Position numbers and translations under genes: made by a program. Of a stretch of 64,000 nt of DNA, positions 23,433 to 35,369 are shown one piece after another (position 1 is the stretch's first letter; each line of letters opens with the position of its first letter). Source of the DNA: Nectonema munidae (Eukaryota; Nematomorpha; Nectonematoida; Nectonematidae); the NCBI GenBank assembly GCA_030549495.1, contig JAUIRK010000896.1, positions 1,099,501 through 1,163,500 of the forward strand, read 5' to 3'. The notes beneath the pieces were generated by a model. The model had not been told where the DNA came from. It did no database searches and saw nothing but the letters and a program-made list of their open reading frames with translations.

Positions 23433-26400
23433 CTATAAAGAAAAGAGAGAACATTAAGGAGTATGTGAACCTTGGCTTTACACACATTTAATTAGTTACT
23501 ATTAAAATATCATAGAATAGGATTTTGGTCTCAAATAAGCGATTTTGTTGAAACTTGCTACTACTAGCTATTTCTTACAAACTTTTTTACGTTTTTTCTC
23601 AAATGTTTTATAAAACAAAAGCATTGAATATCTTTTAAAAAAAAAAGAAACTTTATAGCAACACTGATAAAAGATTTAAGTGGTTCAGTATCACACTAGC
23701 TTCCATTAAAAGGTTTCCATCACCATTTTTTGGTAATATTATCAGTAAAAGTTTGGCACACTTGGACTTTAACATCTGAAGTGAACCAGCTTAGTAGTCT
23801 TAGCAAAAAGTAAACCCACAATTTATGAGGTATTTGTTTAGATGGCTTGATCTGTATAAACAACAAGATTAAATTTGACGTTTTCCAAATTTAAAATCTT
23901 TTTGAATTTACAATATAAAATTAGGTTAATTAATTTGATACTCTCAAGATCAGGTGTTTTTTCTATCTCTGCCCGTATACACATTTAAAAACAGCCGTCT
24001 GCTTGATTTAAAAGACAATTAAAGGTTATAAGAAAGTTGGGTGAATAAAAAATATATCAATATTTTGCAGCAAAAAGCGCCTGTTCTGTCGAGTTGTTTG
24101 TTAAAAAAAAATTAGGTTTCATTATTAACCATTAAGTACAGCGCCCTCAAATGCCGATGTGGCGCGCAAAGCAAAAGTTTTAGCGAAGCCCCTCACCCAA
24201 ACCCCACTCTTTATTAATATCATTAAAGAAATTCAAACACCATTTTAAAGGATAAATAATCTTACAAAATGAATGACAGGTTTTAAATGTGTTGTAGAGC
24301 TGTGACAAAAGGTGTAATGACACCGTAAAAATTCATTTACATTATAATTGACAGCAAATTTTAAAGGATTTCTCTTCATTTGTAACAATTGAGGCGTATT
24401 CTATGTATATATTTTTTTTTAATATTTGCCGCCTCAAAGAAGTGTGACCTTGGTCTCCCTACTGTGAGGGCCCTGCCTAAGCCCCGATAGGATAGTAGTG
24501 TCGAGTAAGATAAAAAATTTCTGCTTTAAGTTTTATGAAAACTCATTGGATAAGGGGTAAGAAGACAATTGGCTGCATACATTTTATTTCTAATACAAAA
24601 AAGGAATGTGAAAAAAGTGTTATAAATGAGTTGAAATAACAAATACTCCACCTTACCTTCATATTTTTCCACCAATGTTTTCGCTTTAGCTTTCCTGCAT
24701 TGGTTTCGAATTGTGAAGCTCCTTGTTGTAAAGCGTCTGGGGAGTGAATAAACGAGAAAAGAAGATAAACAAAAAATATACAACGAATACTTCGCACACT
24801 TTAAAACGGTTGGAAAAATCGGTGTAATAAATGAGAAAGTCAGAATTTCGATAATAATTCACTAATAAAACCATGTTTTTATCTTTCTTCAGTTTTTATT
24901 TGGCCTTTTCACCTCATATTCAGATAAAACTGTCACATACACGATTTCTTGATTTTAAGCTTTTCAAGTTCAATGACACACCAATCTCTCATAAATTAAA
25001 AAAAGTTCCGCTTTTAAGTTTTCAAAAACGTAGGCTTTAAAGCGTTAAGATACTTTTAAATCAAATGATTTTTTTATAGTTCAGATTTAAAATATATGTC
25101 TACCAGGTTTTCGGAGGGAAATTCAATATTTAAAGCTATACTTTAGTAGTCTTTGTTATACTGAAGAAGGGACACTTCCATACGCTTACAAAAATGAAAC
25201 TTTTTTCTTCTCTTCATTAATTACAGAAAAGAATATTTTTGATGCTTAAAAAATCGGACTTTGACTCTCCATTTCTTTTGAAATCTCAACTCCGCAACCT
25301 CATAACAAGTCATAATCCCCAAACTCTTTCCCATATTTTGGCGCAGTTGTGAAAGTTCACTTTTGAGATTTTAACTAAAAAAATAAAAAGTTGTCAAATA
25401 TTCATCATGCAAAAAACACTGTCAATTAATTTTTATTACAAGTGATTCATTATCATCTTGAGGCAGATCAAGATATTGTTACCCTCAAGCGTTTTTTGGT
25501 GTACAAAATGTGCACATTGAAATTTTTGAAAGCTCGGAATTCTTTTTTTATAAATGTTAGAACTACAAATACTCTCTGAGACCTTCATACACGTCTAGGG
25601 GTTTTATGGAGATGAATAATTTCAAAAAAAAGATTCATTTTTATTTTAAAATTTTTAACTTCATTATGGTGTCAAATTGGACACGTAGTGGATTTCTTTT
25701 ATTATTTATCCCTATGATATTTTTCAATCGCTATATTAAAAATATGCTTCATCATAAATAATGATAAATTATATTATGAGTTATTCAATCATAAATGTCA
25801 AACATATGCAGCATAATTCAGTATGAAACTTTAACATCGCTCCAAGTCTTCTTTCAATTGTCATCTATCACTTTTCTTTTTCTTTTTGATAATAATAATA
25901 ATACATTGCCTTCAATGATATGGAGAAAAAAATTCGTTTAAAAATGGAAAGTCCAGAGTCGAACCAAGAAGAAAACGATGATTTGAGACTTATTGGAGAT
26001 GAAGATATTGAAGGTTCTGAAGAATATTTTAGACTATCGATGATTCTCTGATGAATGTGATGATGACCCTAGCTATAATGCTCATTTTAAAGAAGGAAGA
26101 AAATATCTAGATGAGAATATTAATAAATGGAGTTGAAATCCATTACCAATATTCTTACTCAACCATCTAAAGTTTTGTGTTCAACAATCACTGAAAATAA
26201 TACTTTCAAGTTTTTTTACAACGATGAAATCTTTCTTCATATCTTGCGTTACACCAATCATAAAGTAAGCGATCTTCGCTATTAGTTCATGAAAACTTCC
26301 AATAAAAAAAATTTCCTTTATATATGTCAAATTTTGATCAAGATAAAGTTGAAACTTGCTTTACTATAATAATAATAATAATAGAGATGGTGTTGATAGA

Positions 26401-29400
26401 GATAATATGAGTAATCTACAAGAGCTATGGGCGGTGAAAGATAGTCGCCCCATTTACCCGGCTACCATGAACTTGATTCGTTTTAAATTTTTCCTTCGTT
26501 GTTTGAGATTCGATAACTTCAGAAATAGAAAACAAAGAATTGAATTAGATAGGTTCTTCTTTTAAGTTCTTCTCATTTTAATGTTAATATCTTTAACTTC
26601 TGTTGACAAAAAAACCTAACATTATATTGGAATATAATAAAAATAAAAGAGAAGTAGACTCGATGCATTCAATACTTGAAGAATTTACTACCAAAAGAAA
26701 AAGAAGCCTATTTTGATAAATTACAATATAATAGACATTTCTTGGCATAACGCTTCCTTAAATAGAAAACAATTTTTACGCAATTTATCATTTTAACTTG
26801 CGAGAAATTACGCTGTCAAAAGATACAAAAGCCAAATTTGTGTAAAAATAGTCTTTTGGCTGGAAAATTAGTAGGTTTTTTAACCGTATTCAGATAGTCC
26901 AAATAATAACAATATTATTTCAAAAAGACCAAGACGATGTTTTGAAAGTAAAAAATGGAGTAGGTCTGCTGCGATACTTGTAGTGCTCCGATATGCCCAT
27001 CTCATCGCAGAAGCATTAAAGGAGTTTTTTTCTCTATGTTCAGAATAATCTTTTCAAAATACTTTTGTTAATCAATTACTTTTTAAACAGGTTATCAATT
27101 TAATTGATAATATTTTCGTTAGTTTTTCAAAAAATACATAATTTTGTTGTCCTAAAATACGCCTAAAGCCAACCGTGTTGCCAAAAATTACCAATACCTT
27201 TGAGGGTTATTAGTGTCATGTGTCGCCCTGGAAACACTTTGATTTCAAGGTTTAAAAACTTGAGTTTATTGGAAATTAAGCTACTAACTACATTTTTTCT
27301 AATTTGATTTTTATAAATGAAGAATATTTTAATTAATATTAAAATTTTCCAAATAAAAAAGGTAAATATTTGTCTAAATTCTAGACATAATATATATAAT
27401 CAACAAAAATAGAGACAATATATTAAAAAATTACCATAATATATATAAAAAAAATCCGTTAAACAAAATTATTTTAATGCAAAATAGTAACGTCACTTGC
27501 TTTAAACTCTCACTATTAGGCAGTATTTACGTTTTAAGTGATAAAGTGATTTGTACGTACAGACTAGGGCCGGCCCTAGTGTTCGCGGGGCCCTATGCAA
27601 AATGGATTGCGCGGGGCCCAGTGTGGGTAGGAAAAAAATTTAAAGTGAGAAATAAGAATTTGAAAAAAACAATAAAAGGGATTACAAAAGTTTGATTACT
27701 TCTTTCAGTTAACACAAAATAGACGATCAAAGTAACTTGATGTTGCGAATTAACAAAGCATACAATATATCATCATATAAAGTAGAGAAGGAGGGGCCCA
27801 CTAGGCCGCATAGTTTGCAGTGGCCTAAGGCCGGCCCTGCGTACAGGTGTAACGTGTAAATGTGGCTTTTCAAAAAATTGCAAAATTTTAAAATCTTTAA
27901 TAAAGACGCACTTCAATTTTTACGCGGGGTCCTGAAGTGGAACATTTTTCAAATCTATCAACAGTGAAATTAAAAAAGCATTATATCAAGTAGCATGCTT
28001 CAAATTGAAACATTATCTACATTTTGAGACAGTTTGTGCTAAAATTTGAAAAAATGGCAAGACAAGGAATAAAAATAATTTTTAAGATGAAAAATTGTGA
28101 TAAATGAAAAGCTATGATTTATATATTTTTAATAGAACTATTTTTGCCAAAACACCGCCAACCCACTCGAAACTCTGAAAAACATATACAAAATCTTTGA
28201 TTGATCAATCTCAAAAAAATCACAAAAGGTGTTTCCTTACCTGCACGGTTATCCAATTCTGAGAGTTTCTGATCTCTCTCAAGAACTTTATCGACATTGA
28301 CTCTCATTATATCCACTACCTAAAGGTGAAGAAATCTCAGTAGCATTTCAAACTTTAAAACCATAAAGCACCCCCTTTACTCTGATTTCGCCTTCCTCGA
28401 TAAATCAATAATATAGCAAAAAACCTATCAAGAGATTAAAATGGAATTATAATCTGCACAACATATGTACTCTTGAAATCATCCTCAATGGGAGTCATAT
28501 AATTCTTCTAAGGATCACTCTAAGTCTTAATTTTTGATGAGTTCCTTTCTAAATTCAGACTAATATAAATATATATTTATGTAAAATGTATATGTTCAGT
28601 ATTAAAAATAGTTTTTAGCTTCAAAAACTCATAACCCCATAAATTTGCTTTAAAGCTGCCACTCATCAGAAGGAGTTTTTGAATAACAAAAATATTCATA
28701 TTGTAGAATAGACAGGCAGATTTATAAATAGGTATTTTATCACGAATTTATTTAGTTTCACAGATATTATTGAGAAATGGAAATTGAGCATATCACGTAA
28801 GGTAGCCAGTTTTACAAGTTACTTCTGTAATCCAGCGGTCTAAGACAAGTTTAAATTTATAATAAAATAAATTGTGTTAAACTTTGAAATTTTACTTTGA
28901 CAGTAGGAACGAAGCATCTCAAAATTAAAATGACTTGGGGTATGGTAAAAAAAAGTTGAGAATGACTGATTTAGATTGATTAAAATACGAAAAATTCAGT
29001 TATTTTTTTTAGTTAAAAATAAAATATTTTCAAGGCGTAATGTTTTCAGAAATTTTGTGAATTATGATAATTCAATTTTTTTACCTGGATGGACCACCCC
29101 GGTTTTATAGAGCCCCTGAAATAAAGCCTAAAGCATCTACTTTATAGCAAACTTTTTAAATTGTTCTATTTTTATCTTTCTTAACTTTTATGCAGGGGTC
29201 GTATACAACCCAATGACTTTTTAGGTACAAAAAAAGTTGGTTTTCCTAGTGTTAGATTGATCAACTAAGGTTCCACTGTACTTCTAATTGCATTTAATGA
29301 TCTTCATATGGGCAAAGTTTATTCATGAATTTAGGGTATTTAACTGAACATGTCATCAGAAGTATGGACTGCTCTAAGCGGCAAAATATCATATATGCAT

Positions 29401-32240
29401 TATTAGCGTTAAGATAACGGTTCCTCATCCTTTTTACAACTTCAAGCATACTAGTTTATTTTTTGGAACGAAACGACAGAAAGTGAAAAGGTAGACTATA
29501 ACATTTTTTTGACGTTTCTTGTAATGCAGAAGAAGGACACTTGGTAAAAAAATTTTTTTGTCAAAATTCGTTTAATGCAACTTATTAAAATTATTGAGAA
29601 GAGGGAGAATTTTTCAATTATATTTATTTAAAAAAAAATTTTATTAATGTATTCATTTTTTTAGAAAAAAAAATGTAAAATTTGAATATATAAAAAGTTA
29701 AATGTGAACCGCCTTTGATTTATTGTTAATTTTTAATTTTAAAGAAAAAAATAACGTCAACCCTTGTTAATCCGAACAGAACATTTAAAAAAACTATTCA
29801 GATATTGAAATGTCCAGATCGTAAAGAAACAATAATTTTGCTCTGAAATTTTATGGAGTTAATACAATACCATAATACTACGGAAACAGTACAAATAATA
29901 CCTCAACATTATTTTTAATGAAAAAATTTTACTCTTCTTATCCCTCGCGTATTCAAGGGTGAAAAGAGAGGGAAAACTTAGGAAAAAAAGATGTGTACGG
30001 ACAATGAAGGATTCTGATTAGTGAAGTCCGGTTTAACGTCCGTAAATGATGTATTTATATTACATAAAAATGAACAAATCACCTAACTTGCCCCTCAATT
30101 CTACTCAAGTGATCTGATGTGAAAAAGGTTCGAAAAATAAAGCAATACCTCCTCGACCTGGGCTTGTGTGTGCTGTAGTCTTTTATTTGGCGCAGCAGGT
30201 TGTGGTGGCCGAGCTGGAGGATCATAAGAAGACCTAGGAATGGAAAAAAATAAAATGTCAATCAATAATAATGATTCATTACTAAAGTTTCAAGAAAGTG
30301 TCGTGGATCACATTGCTGCATAACTACACGGTTTCTCTTACTCATAAACAAGGCCAACAAGTCATAAAAGTTTATTTTTGTCTAGATCTAAAAAAAACGT
30401 CCATAACTTATGATACCTTTTTGAAGTTTTTATAGGTCAATAAAGTAAAAACTGTTTTATAAATAGAGAATAAAAATTTTTAAAAAAACTTTTGCATAAA
30501 ATCAAGAACATTAAAAAATAGAAAATAAATGGCGCAGATATTCGAAAATGAATAGCGTGCTTATCTTTTTGAACGAGTTATTTTTATATACAGTAAACAG
30601 TAATCACTAAAAAGAAATTACACAAGATACAAAGAAAAATTGACACATTAAAAAAGTATATTCACTGTCTAGAGGAGTAGGCGCTTTACTGCAAGTAAAG
30701 GTTCATGAAAATATATATATCTGCTTTAGATATATACAAAATCAAAGGGTGAAGGGATAGGGAGGCAGTATAATTCCTTTATTCATCGATAACTGATTGA
30801 AAAAGAGAGTGAGAAAAAGTTAATATCGGAGTCCTGTTGAGAAATGCACCACGGTCTAAATAAAAAGTCCCACAAATTTGTATGTGTGAAGCACGCCTTA
30901 CACTGTGGATTCAGGGACAAAGTAAATTAAACGAAGTTTTTTTTTTATCAGAGTCCTGTATTGATACTTTTGATCGTAATAAAACTTTATCCTGGATTTT
31001 TGATTTTGACGAACTAGTTGGTATTGTTAAATATTTTTCACCAAACTTAAGCTGTGAAGTATAATATCATAGGTATTCATTTCTTCGATTTACTGGCATC
31101 GAGAATTTATCTTTTAATAAATGTATTTTCATTTGGTTGTAGAGCAAAGTTTGAGATTCTCACTGATACCGTTCAAATAATACTCATCAGTTCTTTACGC
31201 ATCTATTTTGAAATTTGATATTCCAATTTTGAAATGTACTATTCCCATTTTCAAGTTTTAGAGATATAGATAAATTTTCGTGTTTGAAGATAAATTGAAA
31301 AACTTCACCAGACAACTACCGTGGCGTATCTAAAAAAGACAATAAATACTAACGACTGACAGAATTATTTTTCTCTCGTAGCAAGGCGGATACAAAAAGG
31401 ATTAATTCGTCATGAATTTGTATAAATATATTTTTGTTAAATTAATTTTGTTCTTTATCCTTGAATGATTCAAATTTCTTCATATACAAAAATAATGGTT
31501 ACATTTCAAAATGTACAAGAAAAATTGAAATCTGCATTTTCCAATTGCAAAAGGGTGTGTCGGAACAGAAAATGGTAAAATTCATTAAAAAAGATGGGCA
31601 GGAAATTATTTTTAACAACCTACTATAACACCAGTCCTCCAAAAGTGAAAAGGCTGTCCTTTTAAAGAGGGTTGCGGAGTCGAAGTGTTAAACATTTCAT
31701 TCAGGCTCTGACTGCAACAATAAGCTTCCTCAAAAGTACTCCGATTCCAAACTTTTTTAGAAGTCCAACACTGACTTCAAACTTCTTAGAAAGTTGGATA
31801 ATAATAATTGGACTGTTTGGATATTCGTGTGAATCTTGCTTATATCACGTGGTGTATTAGTGTGTGGTCTTTATCGTTTATAAATATGCACTGCTAATTC
31901 TTTATATTTATTTCCTTCTTGAAAATAATTATCACTGAAATAAATAATGGGAAACAACAAGCTCATCGTTAAAATTCTTATCATCACTAAATACACGTGC
32001 GTTTGAAAGCGTTATAACGTGATATCGCTTAATAACGCAAAATCAAAGCAGTACCGCAATATTTTTATTCTTGAATGCTGATAAACAAAAAAATTTTATA
32101 TAAAAATTAAAAAAAAAATTTGGCTGAAAGAGATGAAAAAATATTTTCATTATAAGTGAGAACTACTGAAAGCCCAAATTTTCGAGACGCTAAAAGTTCC
32201 AATCAGAAAGGATAATCAATTTATAATACTCACTGTGCAT
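23334..32240 (-). CDS. Synaptobrevin / VAMP (neuronal-type v-SNARE), five coding exons
   Basis: A vesicle-membrane SNARE that pairs with syntaxin and SNAP-25 to fuse synaptic or secretory vesicles with the plasma membrane. Exons on the minus strand: 32,240-32,230; 30,233-30,149; 28,319-28,241; 24,736-24,657; 23,432-23,334. Total 354 bases, 117 residues; vertebrate VAMP2 has 116. Residues 1-22 are a Pro-rich head ([12 protein letters not shown]). The SNARE helix covers about 23-80, with the zero-layer Arg at 47 (VLERDQKL) and conserved GASQFE at 64-69. A basic linker ([12 protein letters not shown], 74-85) leads to one membrane anchor (86 onward). His79 replaces the Tyr usual in VAMP2, and Asn56 its Asp. 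All introns are GT-AG and phases agree. The start has an in-frame stop eight codons upstream. No paralogue call (n-syb versus general VAMP) is certain; no gene symbol is claimed. Confidence 0.92.
23433..24656 (-). other. Synaptobrevin intron 4
   Basis: 1.2 kb; AT-rich apart from the possible MITE at 24,139-24,475. Confidence 0.85.
24139..24475. mobile_element. Possible hAT-type MITE in intron 4
   Basis: Ends CAGCGCCCTCA (left) and the reverse complement of CAGGGCCCTCA (right) match at 10 of 11 positions, 337 bp apart, with no coding capacity between. Flanking eight bases (ATTAAGTA and CCTAAGCC) share only a central TAAG, so the target duplication is weak. Confidence 0.45.
24657..24736 (-). 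CDS. Synaptobrevin exon 4
   Basis: Acceptor TTCACTCCCCAG, donor AAG|GTAAGG. Encodes [20 protein letters not shown] and HWWKNMK: end of the SNARE helix and the basic, Trp-rich juxtamembrane linker. 80 bases. Confidence 0.95.
25930..27040 (+). mobile_element. piggyBac-like transposon relic in a synaptobrevin intron
   Basis: Reads antisense to the host gene. Pieces in order: acidic N-terminus ([20 protein letters not shown]), [32 protein letters not shown], an open frame at 26,356-26,565 ([19 protein letters not shown] then [17 protein letters not shown]), a segment near 26,630-26,740 resembling the last catalytic block ([23 protein letters not shown]), and a cysteine-rich end near 26,940-27,020 ([15 protein letters not shown]). 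Several stops and frame changes and an internal gap. No TTAA-flanked ends were identified. Confidence 0.75.
27564..27840 (+). mobile_element. GC-ended hAT-type MITE, copy 1
   Basis: 277 bp with ends CTAGGGCCGGCC and GGCCGGCCCTG, flanked by CGTACAGA (27,556-27,563) and CGTACAGG (27,841-27,848), a near-perfect 8-bp target duplication. It is an inverted homologue of 40,256-40,528. A 72-residue open frame crossing the left end is not a gene. Confidence 0.88.
28241..28319 (-). CDS. Synaptobrevin exon 3
   Basis: Acceptor CTTCACCTTTAG, donor GCAG|GTAAGG. Encodes [20 protein letters not shown] and ELDNRA, including the zero-layer Arg. 79 bases; one base is left for the next codon (Asp59). Confidence 0.95.
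28890..28966 (-). repeat. Possible hAT end
   Basis: On the minus strand it reads CAGTCATTCTCAACTTTTTT followed by ACCATACCCCAAG, resembling a common hAT terminus. No matching second end was found. Confidence 0.35.
29230..29281 (-). repeat. Possible pogo/mariner-type end
   Basis: On the minus strand TACAGTGGAACCTTAGTTGA resembles a Tc1/mariner-superfamily terminus beginning at a TA. No partner end was paired. Confidence 0.3.
30149..30233 (-). CDS. Synaptobrevin exon 2
   Basis: Acceptor TTTCCATTCCTAG, donor GAG|GTATTG. Encodes [20 protein letters not shown] and HTQAQVEE: the proline-rich head and the start of the SNARE motif. 85 bases. Confidence 0.93.
30234..32229 (-). other. Synaptobrevin intron 1
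   Basis: 2.0 kb. Short open frames at 30,882-31,064 and 31,672-31,860 have no motif. A relic related to the MITE at 63.0 kb may lie at 31,666-31,790. Confidence 0.65.
31666..31790 (+). repeat. Possible decayed relative of the 63.0-kb MITE
   Basis: GAGGGTTGCGGAGTCGAAGT resembles the left end of the 63,017 element (CAGGGTTGTGGGGTCGGAGT; about 16 of 20 bases), followed by further CTCCGATTCC-like text. Second end unclear. Confidence 0.35.
32230..32240 (-). CDS. Synaptobrevin exon 1 (coding part)
   Basis: ATG CAC AGT GA, then donor GTATTA. Eleven coding bases leave a two-base phase that the next exon completes with G to give GAG (Glu4). An in-frame TGA lies at 32,261-32,259. A stronger-looking GTGAGT four bases earlier would put the rest out of frame. 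This exon is the least certain one. Confidence 0.65.
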
Positions 32241-33138
32241 TTTCGAATGATGGTGGTGTCAAGTGCTTGGAAGTGAGATTTGATGCTAGTTTAATTTTAA
32301 TTTATGATACGTATATATGTATGAATGTATATAGCGTTTGTAAACTCAACAGCCTTTGATAGTGACAGGGTACATACAGAAGTCATATAAAGATATATAT
32401 GATGTTAAATACAAAGACTATTTATTGATTGGAAATAAATCGTTATCTCTTCTATAATCAAATTCAATCTTCTATTCTATAATAATAATAATAACAATAA
32501 TAATAGTTTAGATCCATCGATATAGATTTACGACTTTTTTCTTCTCTTATGAGAGAAAAAGTACTTTTAAGTGTACAAAATGTTCACTGCAGTCTTGAGC
32601 CATGCGTGTGTTATATGTATCCCCCATATATAAATTACAGCGTGAAGAAACACTTGACTTGTTAGAAGAATGGCACTTTAGCCAACTCAAATCAGTGCAA
32701 AACTCTTTTTAGGATAAATCGAATGTAATCTATTTGTGATAAATGAAGGGGGATTATGTAATAAACTTTCACTTTGTATCCAACTTTTTGTTTGGGATGT
32801 TATAATGGAATCAACGGTGCATTTAGAGGAGGCGATAGCTTCCTCTCCTTCCCGATTTCGGGACACTCTTTAAATCAAGATTAGTTTTCTAAAAGAGTTG
32901 TACTTCTGACCGGTAAGATGAGTTCGCAAATATTCGTTGTTGCAAAAATACGTTTTTAGCGCGGGGCGCACTCAAATTTTTTTTTGACTTTTGGACGCAT
33001 TTTGTTTGTTTTTACCAATTAACTAGTGACTATTTATTAGAAAACTAGTTTGCTAAAAAAAATTAATCAAACATCCGTAAAATATATAATCTTTTCATAT
33101 AAAACATAAACATTATCACAAAATAGGTTTAAAATGTG
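32241..33138. other. Region 5' of synaptobrevin, with ATA microsatellite
   Basis: It must include the 5' untranslated part and probably the promoter, but I see no core promoter element I would defend. An (ATA)n run with an ACA interruption lies at about 32,479-32,505. Confidence 0.5.
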
Positions 33139-35369
33139 TTAGGGGTTCCCAACTCCGGGGTCGCGACCCCAATTGGGGTGGACAAGTAATTTTCTTGGGG
33201 TCGCAAGACATTATAAATGATAATGATTTATAAGGGATTTGGCTGATATCAATGGATTAAGAGGATTCAGTAGACTTTTCCTGAACCTTGCCCCATTCCG
33301 ATCTGAGACGGTATATATAGGCCTAATTCTAAAAGACAAAGGATATAATATACGTTAGGTCAAACTGTAAACTAAAAGACAAAAGATAGAATTTGGATCA
33401 AACTGCACTATTTCCCCTTTTTAATGCTAAGATTAACTGGAGCAATCAATTGTACAGTAGATTGTTGTCTATTGTCTTTTTCAGGTCCGTTTTAATCCTA
33501 GGATTAACTTGCGGGGATCACAGGTTCTTGGCTATTTTACCTGTATCCATAGTGCTTCGGATATGTATATATATGCCTGTCTAGGATCATCTGTGTCAGT
33601 TAAGAGTTTGCATCTGGCATGTCTGTATGTCATTGTGCTACCAGTCTGCTTAAGCCAACACTGAATTTGTATTTGGAAAGTTGTAAGTATGGAGCGTTGT
33701 AATATTTGAAAATTTGATTTATCTCTTGTTTTAATAGTCGGAATTTCAAGAACTAATTTTGTTTCGGTTTTGTACTTAGGTGCATAGTTTTTTTCTTTTT
33801 TTTTGTGTCTCTGTGTAATAGGTTGTCTGATGTTTGAATTTTCTATTAACACGTTCAATATAATGATATTCCCTGAATATTAATGATAATTTCACTGCAA
33901 ATTACCAACCTTAGTCTCAAGTCATATATGCCAAAAATATTGATGTTTACAAACCTACAGTAAGCTGAAGAAAGACACGCGGATATAAGTAAGAAATAAT
34001 AAATGAGTTGTTGGTGAATAATTAAAATTCTAATAAATGAAAAAATAGGATAATTTCTTAAATAACATGGACTAAGTGGGAAAATGTTGGTGGCATATGT
34101 ACTGATGGTGCACCGTCTATGCTAGGCGGTAGATCTGGGTTTCAATAGATGGTAAAGAATGTTTCTCCACAAGTTGTTCGAGTTCATTGCATCATTGCTT
34201 CAAAAACATTGACAACAGATTTGAAAACTGTTATGCAATCAATTATTAAAACACTTAACTTCATAAAGTCAAATGCATTGAACAATCGCTGGTTCGCTAA
34301 ACTGTGCCAAGAAATCGATTCCAAGCATGAAGTTCTTCTATTGCACACGGAGGTAAGGTGGCTGTCAAAAGGAAAAAGTATTGAAGAGATTTTTTGAGTT
34401 GAATGCTGAGGTGAGAGAATTCCTATCTCAGCAAGGAAGAACATAACTTTCAAATTTGGTAAAAACTGCATACTTGGTAGATTTCTTCACAATTCTGAAT
34501 TCCCCACTTCAGGGAAAGACTTCCAACACTTGATTTTGCAGAAAAACAAAATGCCTTCCAAATGAAGCTGGATCTTTGGCTGTCAAGGATAGAAAAGTGA
34601 AATTTTTACATGTTTCCCACATTAAATATATTTTTTGAAGAAAATGAGACTGGTGTTCCATTCAACAACAGTTTTCAAAGTTTGCTGATCCAACACTTGG
34701 TGATAAAAGAGGAGTTTAGTTGATATTTTCCAGAAATGCCTCAGTTATCCCATAGCTTACTTAGAAAACTATTTGCTGTAAAAATTGAAGATGTTCCTGA
34801 AAGATATCCAGAGGAATTCATTGATCTTATCAGATCTGGCTGTGCAAACACTGACTTTGAATCCATAGCAGTGAATCAATTTTGGATCAAGCAATTACTT
34901 GGATATCCAAATTTGGCTGAAGGTATGCCGAGAATTCTCATGCCTTTTCTTTATGTGTGAAGTGACCTTTTCATCATTACAACTTATAAAATCAAAGCTA
35001 AGAAATAAACTCCATGCTGAAGATGACCTACGTTGTGCTGTATCCAAAACAACATCACAGATTGAGAAGTTGGTGATAGAAAAACAGTACCAAACATGAC
35101 ATTAAGAACATTATTGTTTATTATCACAATAAAGCTGGTATTACTCGCATCAGTAACATCCAATTGTGTTATTTTGAGCTAATTATATTGTATATAAATG
35201 GATATTTTCGTTTTTGCTATAATAAAACAAGTTACTGCAGTTATGTAGCATTCTTATGTATACCTTCATCAATGAATATAGCATTGATCTTTGTGTATGT
35301 GGGGTCGCAGAAAGTCTGGTGAGGCTTAATTAGGGTAGCCACTGGAAAAAGGTTGGGAACCATTCTGTT
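33139..35369 (+). mobile_element. hAT transposon relic with both ends (2.2 kb)
   Basis: The ends share GGTTCCCAAC: left near 33,144, right as its reverse complement near 35,352-35,361; both are followed inward by GGGGTCGC-type text. AAAATGTG (33,131-33,138) and AAGATGTG (35,370-35,377) flank it, 7 of 8 identical. Inside, hAT motifs run in order: GGICTDGAPSMLGGRSGFQ (34,090-34,145), LLLHTEVRWLSKGKS (34,335-34,380), a 74-residue frame (34,736-34,960) and the dimerisation end (CEVTFSSLQLIKSKLRNKL, 34,960-35,020). Roughly the first third of the transposase, including the BED finger, is unrecognisable, and later parts have frame changes. Confidence 0.85.

Larger units (their letters stand above)
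24737..28240 (-). other. Synaptobrevin intron 3
   Basis: The largest intron (3.5 kb). It holds a piggyBac relic (25.9-27.0 kb) and a GC-ended MITE (27,564-27,840), both in the opposite or neutral orientation to the gene. Confidence 0.85.
28320..30148 (-). other. Synaptobrevin intron 2
   Basis: 1.8 kb. It contains two isolated possible element ends (near 28,966 and 29,279), otherwise nothing. Confidence 0.85.

Noticed and set aside
27477-27695. 72-residue frame across the left end of the GC-ended MITE
   Set aside because: It crosses an insertion boundary defined by a target duplication, so it cannot be an ancestral coding frame.
32228-32240. Strong-looking donor GTGAGT just after ATGCACA in synaptobrevin exon 1
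   Set aside because: Using it puts exon 2 in the wrong frame for this ATG. The GTATTA donor four bases later keeps phase and gives a 117-residue protein.
33532-33858. 108-residue minus frame inside the 33-kb hAT
   Set aside because: Opposite strand to the transposase and no recognisable domain; probably chance.
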